20,521 nucleotides of DNA from Bacteroides sp. CAG:530 (GCA_000434735.1 FR881287.1:21947-42467); one strand, 5' to 3'. Shown: positions 8,348-15,241, counted from the first letter of the stretch. Program-made: numbers and translations. The notes: generated by a model not told the origin, from the letters alone.

Positions 8348-9634
8348 TTATTTCACTATCGCCTCCTTGATGCACTCTACTATATAGCGCACATCATCAT
8401 CCGTAACGTACGGACCGGCAGGCAAGCAGAATCCCACCTTGAAGATATCCTCCTCAATGCCGTTAGTATAAACCGGAGCACCCTCGTATACAGGCTGCTT
8501 ATGCATAGGCTTCCATACCGGGCGACACTCAATCTTCTTGGCCAACATGAACACACGCAGAGCCTCAACATTCTCGTTAGGCTGACAGTCGGTAGTAGCC
8601 GAATCCACCGCATGGATAACACCAGCAGCGCCACCCACCGCAGTCTTGATAACCTCCTTATAAGCATTCTCCTGACCCTGAATCTTCACGTCAGCATCCA
8701 GCGTAGCCGCACACAGCCAGAAGTTAGAGTCATAACGCTTATCTTCAGGCTGCTTGTGGATATGCACACCCTGAACATCCTTCAGCAACTCCTCGTAGAG
8801 CTTCTGCACATGCTTATGATGAGCTATATGATCATTCAGCACCGTCATCTGGCCACGGCCGATACCGGCGCACACATTACTCATTCTATAATTATAGCCG
8901 ATAGCAGTATGCTGATAATACGGATACGCATCACGAGCCTGAGTAGCATACCACATCACCTCGTTAGCATCCTCAGCGTTACGGCAAATCAATGCGCCAC
9001 CACCCGAAGTAGTAATCATCTTGTTACCGTTGAACGACAACACACCATACTTACCGAAAGTACCCAGCACCTCACCATCAAAGCGAGAGCCCATACCCTC
9101 GGCAGCATCCTCTACTACAGCTATGCCATACTTATCAGCGATAGCCATAATTTCGTCTATGCGATACGGCATACCATACAGCGCCACCGGAACGATAGCC
9201 TTTGGATACCTACCAGTCTTCTCCTTACGGTCCAGGATAGCCTTCTCCAGCAACGCCGGATCCATATTCCAAGTCTCACCTTCCGAACCCACAAACACAG
9301 GTTTAGCACCCAGATAAGTGATAGGATGGCTCGAAGCACAGAACGTAAAGCTCTGCACCAACACCTCATCGCCAGCCTTCACGCCACAACCTATCAAAGC
9401 CAAGTGCACCGCAGCAGTACCAGCACTCAGACACACCACCTCTCTATCAAGCGGCTCAGTACCGTTACTTTTGCTATTTACAAACGCCTCCAAATCCTGC
9501 TCGAAAGCATTCACGTTCGGTCCCATCGGCACCACCCAGTTTGTGTCGAAAGCCTCTTTCACATATTTCTGTTCCAAACCGGCCTCACTCATGTGGGCAA
9601 GGCAGAGATAAATTGTTTTTCTTTCTTCAGACAT
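8348..9634 (-). CDS. DegT/DnrJ/EryC1/StrS-family PLP-dependent sugar aminotransferase
   Basis: This 428-aa fold-type I aminotransferase has the typical sugar-nucleotide features: LSAGTAAVHLALIG (phosphate/PLP pocket), QSFTFCASSHPITYLGA, VEDAAEGMGSRFDG with D176, and SFNGNKMITTSGGG in which K205 is the PLP lysine. These enzymes aminate keto-sugar nucleotides, for example UDP-4-keto-6-deoxy-GlcNAc in bacillosamine synthesis (PglE type). The gene follows a PglC-like sugar transferase by 51 bases, and that pairing suggests it supplies the amino sugar used as the first residue. The matching dehydratase and N-acetyltransferase are not in the window. The exact substrate cannot be read from sequence. 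Confidence 0.9.
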   Translation of the reverse strand: MSEERKTIYLCLAHMSEAGLEQKYVKEAFDTNWVVPMGPNVNAFEQDLEAFVNSKSNGTEPLDREVVCLSAGTAAVHLALIGCGVKAGDEVLVQSFTFCASSHPITYLGAKPVFVGSEGETWNMDPALLEKAILDRKEKTGRYPKAIVPVALYGMPYRIDEIMAIADKYGIAVVEDAAEGMGSRFDGEVLGTFGKYGVLSFNGNKMITTSGGGALICRNAEDANEVMWYATQARDAYPYYQHTAIGYNYRMSNVCAGIGRGQMTVLNDHIAHHKHVQKLYEELLKDVQGVHIHKQPEDKRYDSNFWLCAATLDADVKIQGQENAYKEVIKTAVGGAAGVIHAVDSATTDCQPNENVEALRVFMLAKKIECRPVWKPMHKQPVYEGAPVYTNGIEEDIFKVGFCLPAGPYVTDDDVRYIVECIKEAIVK

Positions 9635-9685
9635 AATTATACTATATTATAATTGTTGATACATATACACATTTACACTATACCG

Positions 9686-10339
9686 TCACACTTCTTCACC
9701 GGCAAACTTCACCTTGAAGCCCAGCACTGTGGCGAATATCATTTCGATATCCTTCCAGAACGAATAATGACGATAGTAATAACAATTCAGGCGCACCTTA
9801 TCCGGATAAATCACCTCATCATTATACTCTATGGCAATCTCCTGCATGGGGCGCTTATCACCCTCCGCCTGTTTCTTTGCCACATATTCCGAGATCATCT
9901 CATCCTCCAGACGATACTTCAGCGTAGCCGGACCTGTGATGCCCGGACGAAGCTTCAACACATCCCTATCATCGCCCTGCAACTTATCGGCATAACCCGG
10001 CACATCAGGACGAGGACCTACAAAACTCATGTTACCAATCAACACATCCCACAGCTCGGGCAACTCGTCAATCTTGTAATGGCGAAGCTTTGCTCCAAAC
10101 GGAGTGATACGACTGTCGCCCGCCACCGAAACCGAAGAGCCGCTATGCTTTACCGTCATAGAGCGGAACTTATGGCAAGTAAATAGCTTACCGTCCTTGC
10201 CCACCCGCTTCTGGCAGAAGAACGCAGGACCGCCCGGCATCTTCTTGTGGATTAAAAACGCTACAATGGGGAAAATCCACCAAATCAAGAGCAGCCCACA
10301 CAGGGATGCAACAATGTCAAAGAGTCTTTTGATAATCAT
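9686..10339 (-). CDS. Initiating sugar (phosphoglycosyl) transferase, PglC/WcaJ-like
   Basis: This 217-aa protein belongs to the bacterial sugar transferase family (PF02397). It has an N-terminal re-entrant membrane segment (about residues 8-30, VASLCGLLLIWWIFPIVAFL), then the family core FCQKRVGKDGK and CHKFRSM. ELPELWDVLIGNMSFVGPRP and LRPGITGPATLKYR follow. These monotopic enzymes move a sugar phosphate to undecaprenyl phosphate and start glycan assembly at the inner membrane. The short length fits the PglC type rather than the large five-helix WcaJ type. It is followed by the aminotransferase. Upstream lies the 88-bp repeat rather than another polysaccharide gene, so the unit may have been cut off from its original promoter. 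Confidence 0.9.
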   Translation of the reverse strand: MIIKRLFDIVASLCGLLLIWWIFPIVAFLIHKKMPGGPAFFCQKRVGKDGKLFTCHKFRSMTVKHSGSSVSVAGDSRITPFGAKLRHYKIDELPELWDVLIGNMSFVGPRPDVPGYADKLQGDDRDVLKLRPGITGPATLKYRLEDEMISEYVAKKQAEGDKRPMQEIAIEYNDEVIYPDKVRLNCYYYRHYSFWKDIEMIFATVLGFKVKFAGEEV

Positions 10340-10399
10340 TCTATTAAGTTTACTATGAAATTCAGGTAGAAGAAACGCGCTTTATAGGCACAGCACGCC

Positions 10400-10487
10400 C
10401 CGATAGACATCTCTATGCGAAAGAGAGCCAATGTTCCTCATCGCAGTATCGCTCTGCGCATTGCCGCCACTCGGGTGAGGAAGAATA
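10400..10487 (-). repeat. 88-bp perfect direct repeat, copy 1
   Basis: All 88 bases match 12612-12699, and the flanking bases differ on both sides. It contains a 45-nt structured element (10436-10480) plus a small CTCT/AGAG hairpin. It lies 61 bases upstream of the sugar transferase start. With copy 2 it brackets the nuclease-ATPase pair. Confidence 0.95.
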
Positions 10488-10504
10488 CACTTTTTCTGAT
10501 GAAT
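10487..10504 (-). repeat. Stray copy of the 18-bp box found upstream of the DUF4143 ATPase
   Basis: The bases acactttttctgatgaat match the boxes at 14004-14087 in 16 of 18 positions. The copy abuts the end of the first 88-bp repeat and has no ATPase gene beside it. Confidence 0.7.
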
Positions 10505-10642
10505 AATACCATTTAGGGTAGATACTCCATACCAGAATACCTACCTAAAAATCAATTAAAAAAATATACTATTATGCGTTAGTGGAATGATAAGACCCTA
10601 CTCCACCCAAAAGAATACAAATAATAAAAATAAGAAGTTGTT

Positions 10643-10687
10643 CCCCGTCGCAGTATCGCTCTGCACTATGCCGTCATTCGGACGGGG
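10643..10687 (-). repeat. Third, diverged copy of the 45-nt structured element
   Basis: It has the same 45-base length as the cores of the 88-bp repeats (10436-10480 and 12648-12692). The outer stem CCCCGTC/GACGGGG differs from CCTCATC/GGGTGAGG by paired changes that keep pairing (T-A to C-G, A-T to G-C, T-G to T-A). The inner GCAG/CTGC hairpin and a CCG/CGG hairpin are kept. It starts 44 bases after the nuclease stop and is followed on the minus strand by a T-rich run, so it may serve as a 3' end or terminator. Confidence 0.7.
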
Positions 10688-10730
10688 ATTTATTATTGTT
10701 TCATCCAACCCGCTTACAGCGAAAAGAACC

Positions 10731-11240
10731 CTATCTGAACTCTATTGTCATCTCGTCATATAGTCTGAAACCATTTGTTTGATAAAACTTTTGTTTCATT
10801 TCCTTGTTACTATATGCAAAATTCGGATGTCTAACATTACATGCAAAGGCACGCTTCCTTTTATACATACTAACATCGTTATATAGCTTGAAAACCTCTA
10901 TTGTCTTCTGCAACTGTTCCACAGCATGAGGAAACCATTTCTGGCGTTCGTTCTTTAACTCTATAAACACCAAATTATCTGCATTTGATAACATTGCATC
11001 ACAACGGTTTTCCATATCGTCATTTTCTCTCCGAACAACAACACAATTGTCCACTGCTGTAAAATTCAATGGTTTTCCACTATAGTTTTTTATAATAGCG
11101 CCCCACTTCTCTTCGTTATCGAAACTGACATATGCAGGAGTCTTCTCTGCCTTGTCATCATCATCACAAATACCAAAAATTTCTGCCATTATTCCAAGCA
11201 CTTGGCACTTAGGGATAAAGAAATCTACTACATCCTCCAT
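10731..11240 (-). CDS. Small PD-(D/E)XK nuclease-like protein, partner of the upstream ATPase
   Basis: I do not recognise a named family for this 169-aa protein. What can be seen is a nuclease-type core: NRCDAMLS with D81, a turn, the strand VFIELKNER with E94 and K96, and then AVEQLQKTI with Q109 on a helix. That is the D-(x)n-E-x-K-...-Q layout of compact PD-(D/E)XK enzymes. A basic stretch YKRKRAF (126-132) follows and could touch nucleic acid. There is no signal peptide or membrane segment. It starts 11 bases after the stop of the AAA ATPase, so the two are surely co-transcribed. Compact nucleases beside ABC-like ATPases are typical of phage-defence pairs (Septu, PARIS and OLD-type systems). 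Those use HNH or Toprim effectors, so this would be a different pairing. Function is inferred. Confidence 0.75.
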   Translation of the reverse strand: MEDVVDFFIPKCQVLGIMAEIFGICDDDDKAEKTPAYVSFDNEEKWGAIIKNYSGKPLNFTAVDNCVVVRRENDDMENRCDAMLSNADNLVFIELKNERQKWFPHAVEQLQKTIEVFKLYNDVSMYKRKRAFACNVRHPNFAYSNKEMKQKFYQTNGFRLYDEMTIEFR

Positions 11241-11251
11241 CTTTATGCTTC

Positions 11252-12466
11252 CTATATTTGTTCTTCGATGTCAAGCAGTTGGTCAAACAAATAGTTTGTC
11301 TCAGCCATCTGTTGATTTAGATAGTTCAAATCCGAAGGAATACCATCATAGTTTTCCAATAATCTTGCTTCGCCATCCCTCAATTCATATATAGCCAAAT
11401 CAGAAGCATTCATTATAGATTCTGCAGGAACTATACTATATAATGAATCTTTAAGTCCAACAGCATCTGCAGGAATCTGCGGCTCTATCATAGCGGCTTT
11501 CACAACAAGGGTCACATAGTTCACCAGATACGGGCTATGAGTTGTCAATACCAACTTGTTTCGTTCCAATCTATTGTTAATGCTAAGTAGGTCAAACAAT
11601 ACACGCTTTTGTGATTCCGGATATAGGTTTTGCTCCATCTCCTCCACCACATTCACATTCTCAGTATATCTATACCTTGCAGATATATTTCGAAGCATTG
11701 CATTTTTTACAGTATCGGATATTTTATTATCCTCCATTATCTTATCCACCTCCTGTTGCAAGCGTTGCTGTTCTTTATAGTCCATAGTCTCAGCCCCACT
11801 ATTCTGAACAAGATCTGATAAATAATGACAAACAAGCGTCATAGGCATCAACGACTGATAACCACTTGAAGCTTCCTTCAATGCTATTTTAAACTCCCTG
11901 CCATTTAAATTCTTTCCATTTAACCAGCTCACCTTGTTTAGTCTATCGTATGTAAAATTCATACCACCGATAGGCAAATCCACACCCTTGGCATAATAAG
12001 CTTTGGCATTGTTCAATTCCTCCATCAATGTTTGCATTGATTCAGACAATCCACTTTGCAATTTACCACTCTCCACTACGCTCAGCAAGTTACGCTCTGC
12101 AGGAACATACATCACCTTCGCAGAATTCAACTCTCCATTTGAATCATTTCGCCTAATATCCAGATGTTCATTTTTGTATTCAAATACATATTGCTCACCC
12201 GTATATAGAATGTATGAATGTTCAGAAAAATATGACTTCAGATTATGATATGCAGCATACTTGTTTTTAAACCGATTATATTTTACTACCGAATATTCTG
12301 AAATCGTATGTCTTAACAATCCCTTTTCAAGCCAAGTGAAAAGAGAATACAATTTAGCGATAGTACTTTTACCTGCACCTTGCTCTCCAATGAACAAAGT
12401 GCATTTTTTGAATTCAACATATGCAGACTGTAATGGCCCAACGTTTTGTATCTCGATAGTGGTCAT
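11252..12466 (-). CDS. AAA/ABC-type ATPase of a two-gene ATPase-nuclease unit
   Basis: This 404-aa ATPase resembles the AAA_15/AAA_21 (OLD/RecF/SMC-like) group. Numbered from the ATG at 12466, Walker A is GEQGAGKST (27-35), the ABC signature-like SSGYQ is at 200-204, and Walker B with two glutamates is VVEEMEQNLYP (about 273-283). The switch histidine is in LTTHSPYLV (H310). A helical region (about 225-270) replaces the long coiled coil of SMC proteins. There is no C-terminal Toprim domain, unlike OLD or GajA. The frame opens at a TTG at 12529, but an exact TAnnTTTG box at 12532-12539 would start transcription near that codon, so I use the ATG. The nuclease-like gene follows by 11 bases. A sensor/activator role in defence is inferred. 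Confidence 0.85.
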   Translation of the reverse strand: MTTIEIQNVGPLQSAYVEFKKCTLFIGEQGAGKSTIAKLYSLFTWLEKGLLRHTISEYSVVKYNRFKNKYAAYHNLKSYFSEHSYILYTGEQYVFEYKNEHLDIRRNDSNGELNSAKVMYVPAERNLLSVVESGKLQSGLSESMQTLMEELNNAKAYYAKGVDLPIGGMNFTYDRLNKVSWLNGKNLNGREFKIALKEASSGYQSLMPMTLVCHYLSDLVQNSGAETMDYKEQQRLQQEVDKIMEDNKISDTVKNAMLRNISARYRYTENVNVVEEMEQNLYPESQKRVLFDLLSINNRLERNKLVLTTHSPYLVNYVTLVVKAAMIEPQIPADAVGLKDSLYSIVPAESIMNASDLAIYELRDGEARLLENYDGIPSDLNYLNQQMAETNYLFDQLLDIEEQI

Positions 12467-12531
12467 ATCATTTATAGATTTAAAATCACTGATGTTCTTG
12501 ATATTGTCACAAACCTCATGGTCTATCAATA

Positions 12532-12539
12532 CAAAGATA
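12532..12539 (-). promoter_or_regulatory. Promoter -7 box of the ATPase-nuclease unit
   Basis: The minus strand reads TATCTTTG, an exact TAnnTTTG match, 66 bases upstream of the chosen ATG. A TATTG lies about 12 bases further upstream, too close to be a standard -33. It suggests the pair has its own promoter and does not depend on the polysaccharide transcript. Confidence 0.55.
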
Positions 12540-12597
12540 ACTAAATCTATTCAATATTACATTACCATTGAGCTAAATGTTTTCAATTTCAACAGAC

Positions 12598-12612
12598 AAT
12601 TTGAGTACTTAC
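12598..12612. repeat. 15-bp match to an IS66-like terminus
   Basis: The bases aatttgagtacttac are identical to the right end of the mini-element at 18747-18761. Read outward-in they give GTAAGTACTC, and IS66 ends begin GTAA. They lie exactly at the edge of the second 88-bp repeat. No partner end was found on the other side, so this may be a relic or chance. Confidence 0.4.
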
Positions 12613-12699
12613 CGATAGACATCTCTATGCGAAAGAGAGCCAATGTTCCTCATCGCAGTATCGCTCTGCGCATTGCCGCCACTCGGGTGAGGAAGAATA
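12612..12699 (-). repeat. 88-bp perfect direct repeat, copy 2
   Basis: It is identical to 10400-10487. In transcription order it begins three bases after the DUF4143 ATPase stop, so it forms that gene's 3' untranslated region. Its core (12648-12692) is the 45-nt structured element. Confidence 0.95.
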
Positions 12700-12702
12700 T
12701 TG

Positions 12703-13998
12703 TTAAGCCTTGCCTATCATCAAGCAAGCGTAAAGCGGAATATTCACAATCCAATCTTGCCGCTCATACGGAAGCATGGAAAAACGTATGCCTGTAAGAT
12801 TTGGATGATTATTGATAAAAGTACGCATCGACTTAGCCTTGACATTAGTCTCAGCCTTAACCTCTACGGGCCATACCTTGCCGTCTAACTGTACAATGAA
12901 GTCGAGTTCTATAGTAGAATTGTCCACGCTATGATAATAGATAGGCATTTCCAACGTCTTGAGCTGAGTGAGCACATACAACTCCGTAAACGCCCCCTTA
13001 TATTCCGTAAACACACTATTGTCTACCAACATAGCCTCAGCACTTGTTTCAGCCATCGCCCCCATCAAGCCCACATCCAGCATGAACAGTTTGAAAGCAT
13101 TCAAGTCCTCATAAAACTTCAGCGGCATTTGCGCACTGTTGGCACGCATCACCTTATACACCAAACCAGCATCTATAAGCCACTGAATAGCTAGCTCAAA
13201 GTCGGCAGCCCGTGCACTCTTCTTCACCGCCCCATAAATAAACTTCTTGTTCTCCTTAGCCAATTGCGCCGGAATGCTGTCCCACACCATATTAATACGT
13301 GGCACCTCACCCACCGGAGCATGTTTCGAAAAATCACGTCGGTAGTCTCGAATTATCTGGTTCTGAATCTCTCTTACCACCTTCAGCCCCTTCTGTTCAG
13401 CGAAAGCCAACACCGCCGCAGGCATACCGCCCACATAATAATACTGTCTAAGCAATCGCACATACTCATCCGCAAGCATATTAATAACCGTCCAGTTACC
13501 GCTCTGCAGCACATCAGCCAAGCGCACCTTATCAATAGCCTGCAAGAATTCGATAAACGTCATCGGATAAAGGCGCAACTCCTCCACCTTTCCTACCGGA
13601 TAAGACACCCCATCGTGAAGCGAAAGCCCCAACAGCGAGCCCGCCACCACAACATGATATTCCGGAGCATCCTCACAAAAATATTTAAGCGTTTCCAACG
13701 CCTTTGGACAATCCTGCACCTCATCAAGCACCACGAGCGTATTCCCAGGAGTTATATCCACATTACTGATTGCCGAAAGCGATAGCAGAATATCCGCTAC
13801 CGAACCACCCTGTTCAAACACGGTAGCCGCCATCGGATTACGGTCTAAACTGAAGAACGCCACCTTTTCGTACTCATTACGCCCGAATTCCTGAAGCAAA
13901 TACGTTTTACCCACCTGACGTGCGCCATTGAGTATCAAAGGCTTTCTGTCGTTCTTACCCTTCCATTGCAATAACTGATTATATAAAGTTCTCTTCAT
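12703..13998 (-). CDS. AAA-family ATPase with C-terminal DUF4143 domain
   Basis: This 431-aa protein has the AAA_14 (PF13173) plus DUF4143 (PF13635) architecture. Walker A is LNGARQVGKTYLLQEF (about 24-39) and Walker B is LVVLDEVQDCPKAL (about 108-121). VVVAGSLLG follows at sensor 1, and LRLYPMTFIEFL is a family hallmark. The DUF4143 half ends in a PD-(D/E)XK-like core: IELDFIVQ, then WPVEVKAETN. Such ATPases are abundant and repeated in Bacteroidales genomes, and their function is not settled. The start (MKRTLYNQLLQW) is only six bases from the first of three 18-bp boxes. An 88-bp repeat starts three bases after its stop. It is unrelated to polysaccharide synthesis and looks like inserted cargo. 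Confidence 0.92.
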   Translation of the reverse strand: MKRTLYNQLLQWKGKNDRKPLILNGARQVGKTYLLQEFGRNEYEKVAFFSLDRNPMAATVFEQGGSVADILLSLSAISNVDITPGNTLVVLDEVQDCPKALETLKYFCEDAPEYHVVVAGSLLGLSLHDGVSYPVGKVEELRLYPMTFIEFLQAIDKVRLADVLQSGNWTVINMLADEYVRLLRQYYYVGGMPAAVLAFAEQKGLKVVREIQNQIIRDYRRDFSKHAPVGEVPRINMVWDSIPAQLAKENKKFIYGAVKKSARAADFELAIQWLIDAGLVYKVMRANSAQMPLKFYEDLNAFKLFMLDVGLMGAMAETSAEAMLVDNSVFTEYKGAFTELYVLTQLKTLEMPIYYHSVDNSTIELDFIVQLDGKVWPVEVKAETNVKAKSMRTFINNHPNLTGIRFSMLPYERQDWIVNIPLYACLMIGKA

Positions 13999-14003
13999 GA
14001 CTT

Positions 14004-14087
14004 ACACTTTTTCTAACGAATAACAAGCCTAAAGGTACACTTTTTCTAACGAATAATTGGCAAGTTGGCACACTTTTTCTAACGAAT
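14004..14087 (-). repeat. Three 18-bp boxes at exact 33-bp spacing upstream of the DUF4143 ATPase
   Basis: The sequence acactttttctaacgaat occurs at 14004-14021, 14037-14054 and 14070-14087 without a mismatch, with unrelated 15-bp spacers. The 33-bp period is about three helical turns, which puts all boxes on one face of the DNA. This suits an operator or a recombination site. The nearest box is five bases from the ATG. Confidence 0.85.
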
Positions 14088-14134
14088 GATGAGAAATGAG
14101 CAAATATTCATCACTTGTACTTGCTGAAAAACGA

Positions 14135-14156
14135 GCCTATACATTGAGTTGTTAAA
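14135..14156. repeat. 22-bp direct repeat, partner at 18805-18826
   Basis: The two 22-base copies are identical and each sits just after an IS66 tnpC 3' end. In the 18.8-kb copy the IS66 terminus follows within about 50 bp, so this is probably subterminal IS66 sequence and 14135 marks a truncation point. Confidence 0.75.
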
Positions 14157-14833
14157 TAGAGTTACGCTGTGTAGTCAATGGGCGGACAGCACGTTCTGCG
14201 AAATTGTTGCCTATATGAAATCATCCTTATCTTTGGTACGGTCGGACTCATCATCTGAATTCTTTTTCTTTGAGCCATAACTTTTATCACCAAAGCGGTT
14301 CTTGTTTGCAAACTTTAATTTTGCCTTCAAGTCATCTACCTTACGCTCTGCAGTCTTGCGTCTCTTTATCTCATCCTTTAATGAAGATTCCAGAGAATCA
14401 ACACGAGAAAGCACAGCGTCAAATTTTGACAAGCGTTCGTCGTATTCCTTCTGCTTATCAAGAAAATCTTGGAGAAATTCTTGTTAGCAAACTTTAATTT
14501 TGCCTTCAAGTCATCCACCTTACGCTCTGCCGCCTTGCGTCTCTTTATCTCATACTTTAATGAAGATTCCAGAGAGTCAACGCGAGAAAGCACAGCGTCC
14601 AATTTTGATAAGTGTTCGTCGTATTCCTTCTGCTTATCAAGAAAATCTTGGAGAACAAGGTCACGGGCACGTAAGCCCAAATCTGCCTCACGAACTCGTT
14701 CAGCAAGGTAATTGATATAACGTTTTTGTTCTTCTGCTGTCATACCTTCACTGTAATCAAGAGCAGGGCGCGAGATTGATTCCCGTGCCAGAAGCTCTTG
14801 CTTTTGTTCTATGATATGTTGCAGTTCCTTCAT
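14152..14833 (-). pseudogene. IS66 transposase tnpC, frameshifted and internally deleted
   Basis: The frame starts at the ATG at 14833 (MKELQHIIEQKQ), with a -7 box just upstream. It shows the coiled-coil N-terminus of IS66 TnpC (SLESSLKYEIKRRKAAERK). After KLKFANKN the same segment recurs as a 179-bp tandem copy, which shifts the frame. The second copy continues in its own frame through NRFGDKSYGSKKK to KDKDDF. Then the whole catalytic core is missing. The DNA jumps at about 14214 to 20 codons near the C-terminus (IGNNFAERAVRPLTTQRNSI, stop at 14152), matching DNNLAERVIRPLTT of the intact copy at 19.3 kb. The product cannot be functional. Confidence 0.88.
14299..14655 (-). repeat. 179-bp tandem duplication inside tnpC
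   Basis: The two copies start at 14299 and 14478. Over about 166 compared bases I count nine mismatches, so they are about 95 percent identical. That divergence suggests recombination between two related IS66 copies and not a fresh slippage duplication. Confidence 0.85.
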
Positions 14834-14857
14834 CCGTAATGCTCTGATTTTCAACTA

Positions 14858-14865
14858 CAAAGATA
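14858..14865 (-). promoter_or_regulatory. -7 box upstream of IS66 tnpC
   Basis: The minus strand reads TATCTTTG, an exact TAnnTTTG match, 25 bases before the tnpC ATG and after tnpB. It could give tnpC its own transcript. No -33 element is evident. Confidence 0.45.
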
Positions 14866-14905
14866 GTAAAAACATATGAGAAAAACGAATAAATAAGCAA
14901 CATAA

Positions 14906-15241
14906 TTATCTGAGTTTCAATGTATTAACTATTGGATTTTCCAATAACAATACAACATCTTTCCAGTCTATTCTGTAAACTCGTTCATCCCCATTATGAT
15001 ATACTTTCATAAACTGATGACCAGCTACAAACTTCTTCTCAAACAGAGTATATGAACGGTTGTCATAAGTGAACAGTCTTACTATACGACGGTCACGAGA
15101 CATGACGATAAACACATCTCCGTCAGACGGCTCACGGTGGAGTTGTTCACGTATGATGGATAACACCCGGCTATGCTTGCATCGCATATCCGTAAAGTCA
15201 CGGAGATAATAGAAGCGGTTTATACCGGTAACACTCAGCAT
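14906..15241 (-). CDS. tnpB: IS66 family accessory protein TnpB
   Basis: This 111-aa protein matches IS66 Orf2 in length and sequence: INRFYYLRDFTDMRC near the start, then DGDVFIVMSRDRRIVRLF and FEKKFVAGHQFMKVY. IS66 elements need TnpB along with TnpA and TnpC to transpose; its biochemical role is unclear. A longer frame opens at 15475, but it lies within tnpA. The ATG at 15241 overlaps the tnpA stop by seven bases, the usual coupled arrangement. The gene looks intact although its neighbours are damaged. Confidence 0.9.
   Translation of the reverse strand: MLSVTGINRFYYLRDFTDMRCKHSRVLSIIREQLHREPSDGDVFIVMSRDRRIVRLFTYDNRSYTLFEKKFVAGHQFMKVYHNGDERVYRIDWKDVVLLLENPIVNTLKLR

Larger units (their letters stand above)
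10340..10730. other. 391-bp gene-free stretch carrying repeat elements
   Basis: No coding frame is convincing here. The stretch holds the first 88-bp repeat (10400-10487), a stray 18-bp box (10487-10504), a hairpin with a 9-bp stem and one bulged G (10512-10549) and a 45-nt structured element (10643-10687). I see no TAnnTTTG promoter box for the downstream sugar transferase. Confidence 0.7.

Noticed and set aside
8501..9652. Plus-strand 383-codon frame opposite the aminotransferase
   Set aside because: It is antisense to a gene with all family motifs and has shadow-type composition with no recognisable domain.
12467..12529. TTG-initiated extension of the AAA ATPase
   Set aside because: The promoter box is directly upstream of that TTG, leaving no leader, and the conserved beta-strand of the ATPase starts right after the ATG at 12466.
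10577..12612. A complete IS66-like transposon carrying the ATPase-nuclease pair
   Set aside because: The only candidate left end (gttagtgg near 10577-10585) shares about six bases with the right end, which is too weak, and no target duplication is seen.
14004..14087. Possible CRISPR array
   Set aside because: There are only three 18-bp repeats with 15-bp spacers; CRISPR units are longer and no cas gene is near.
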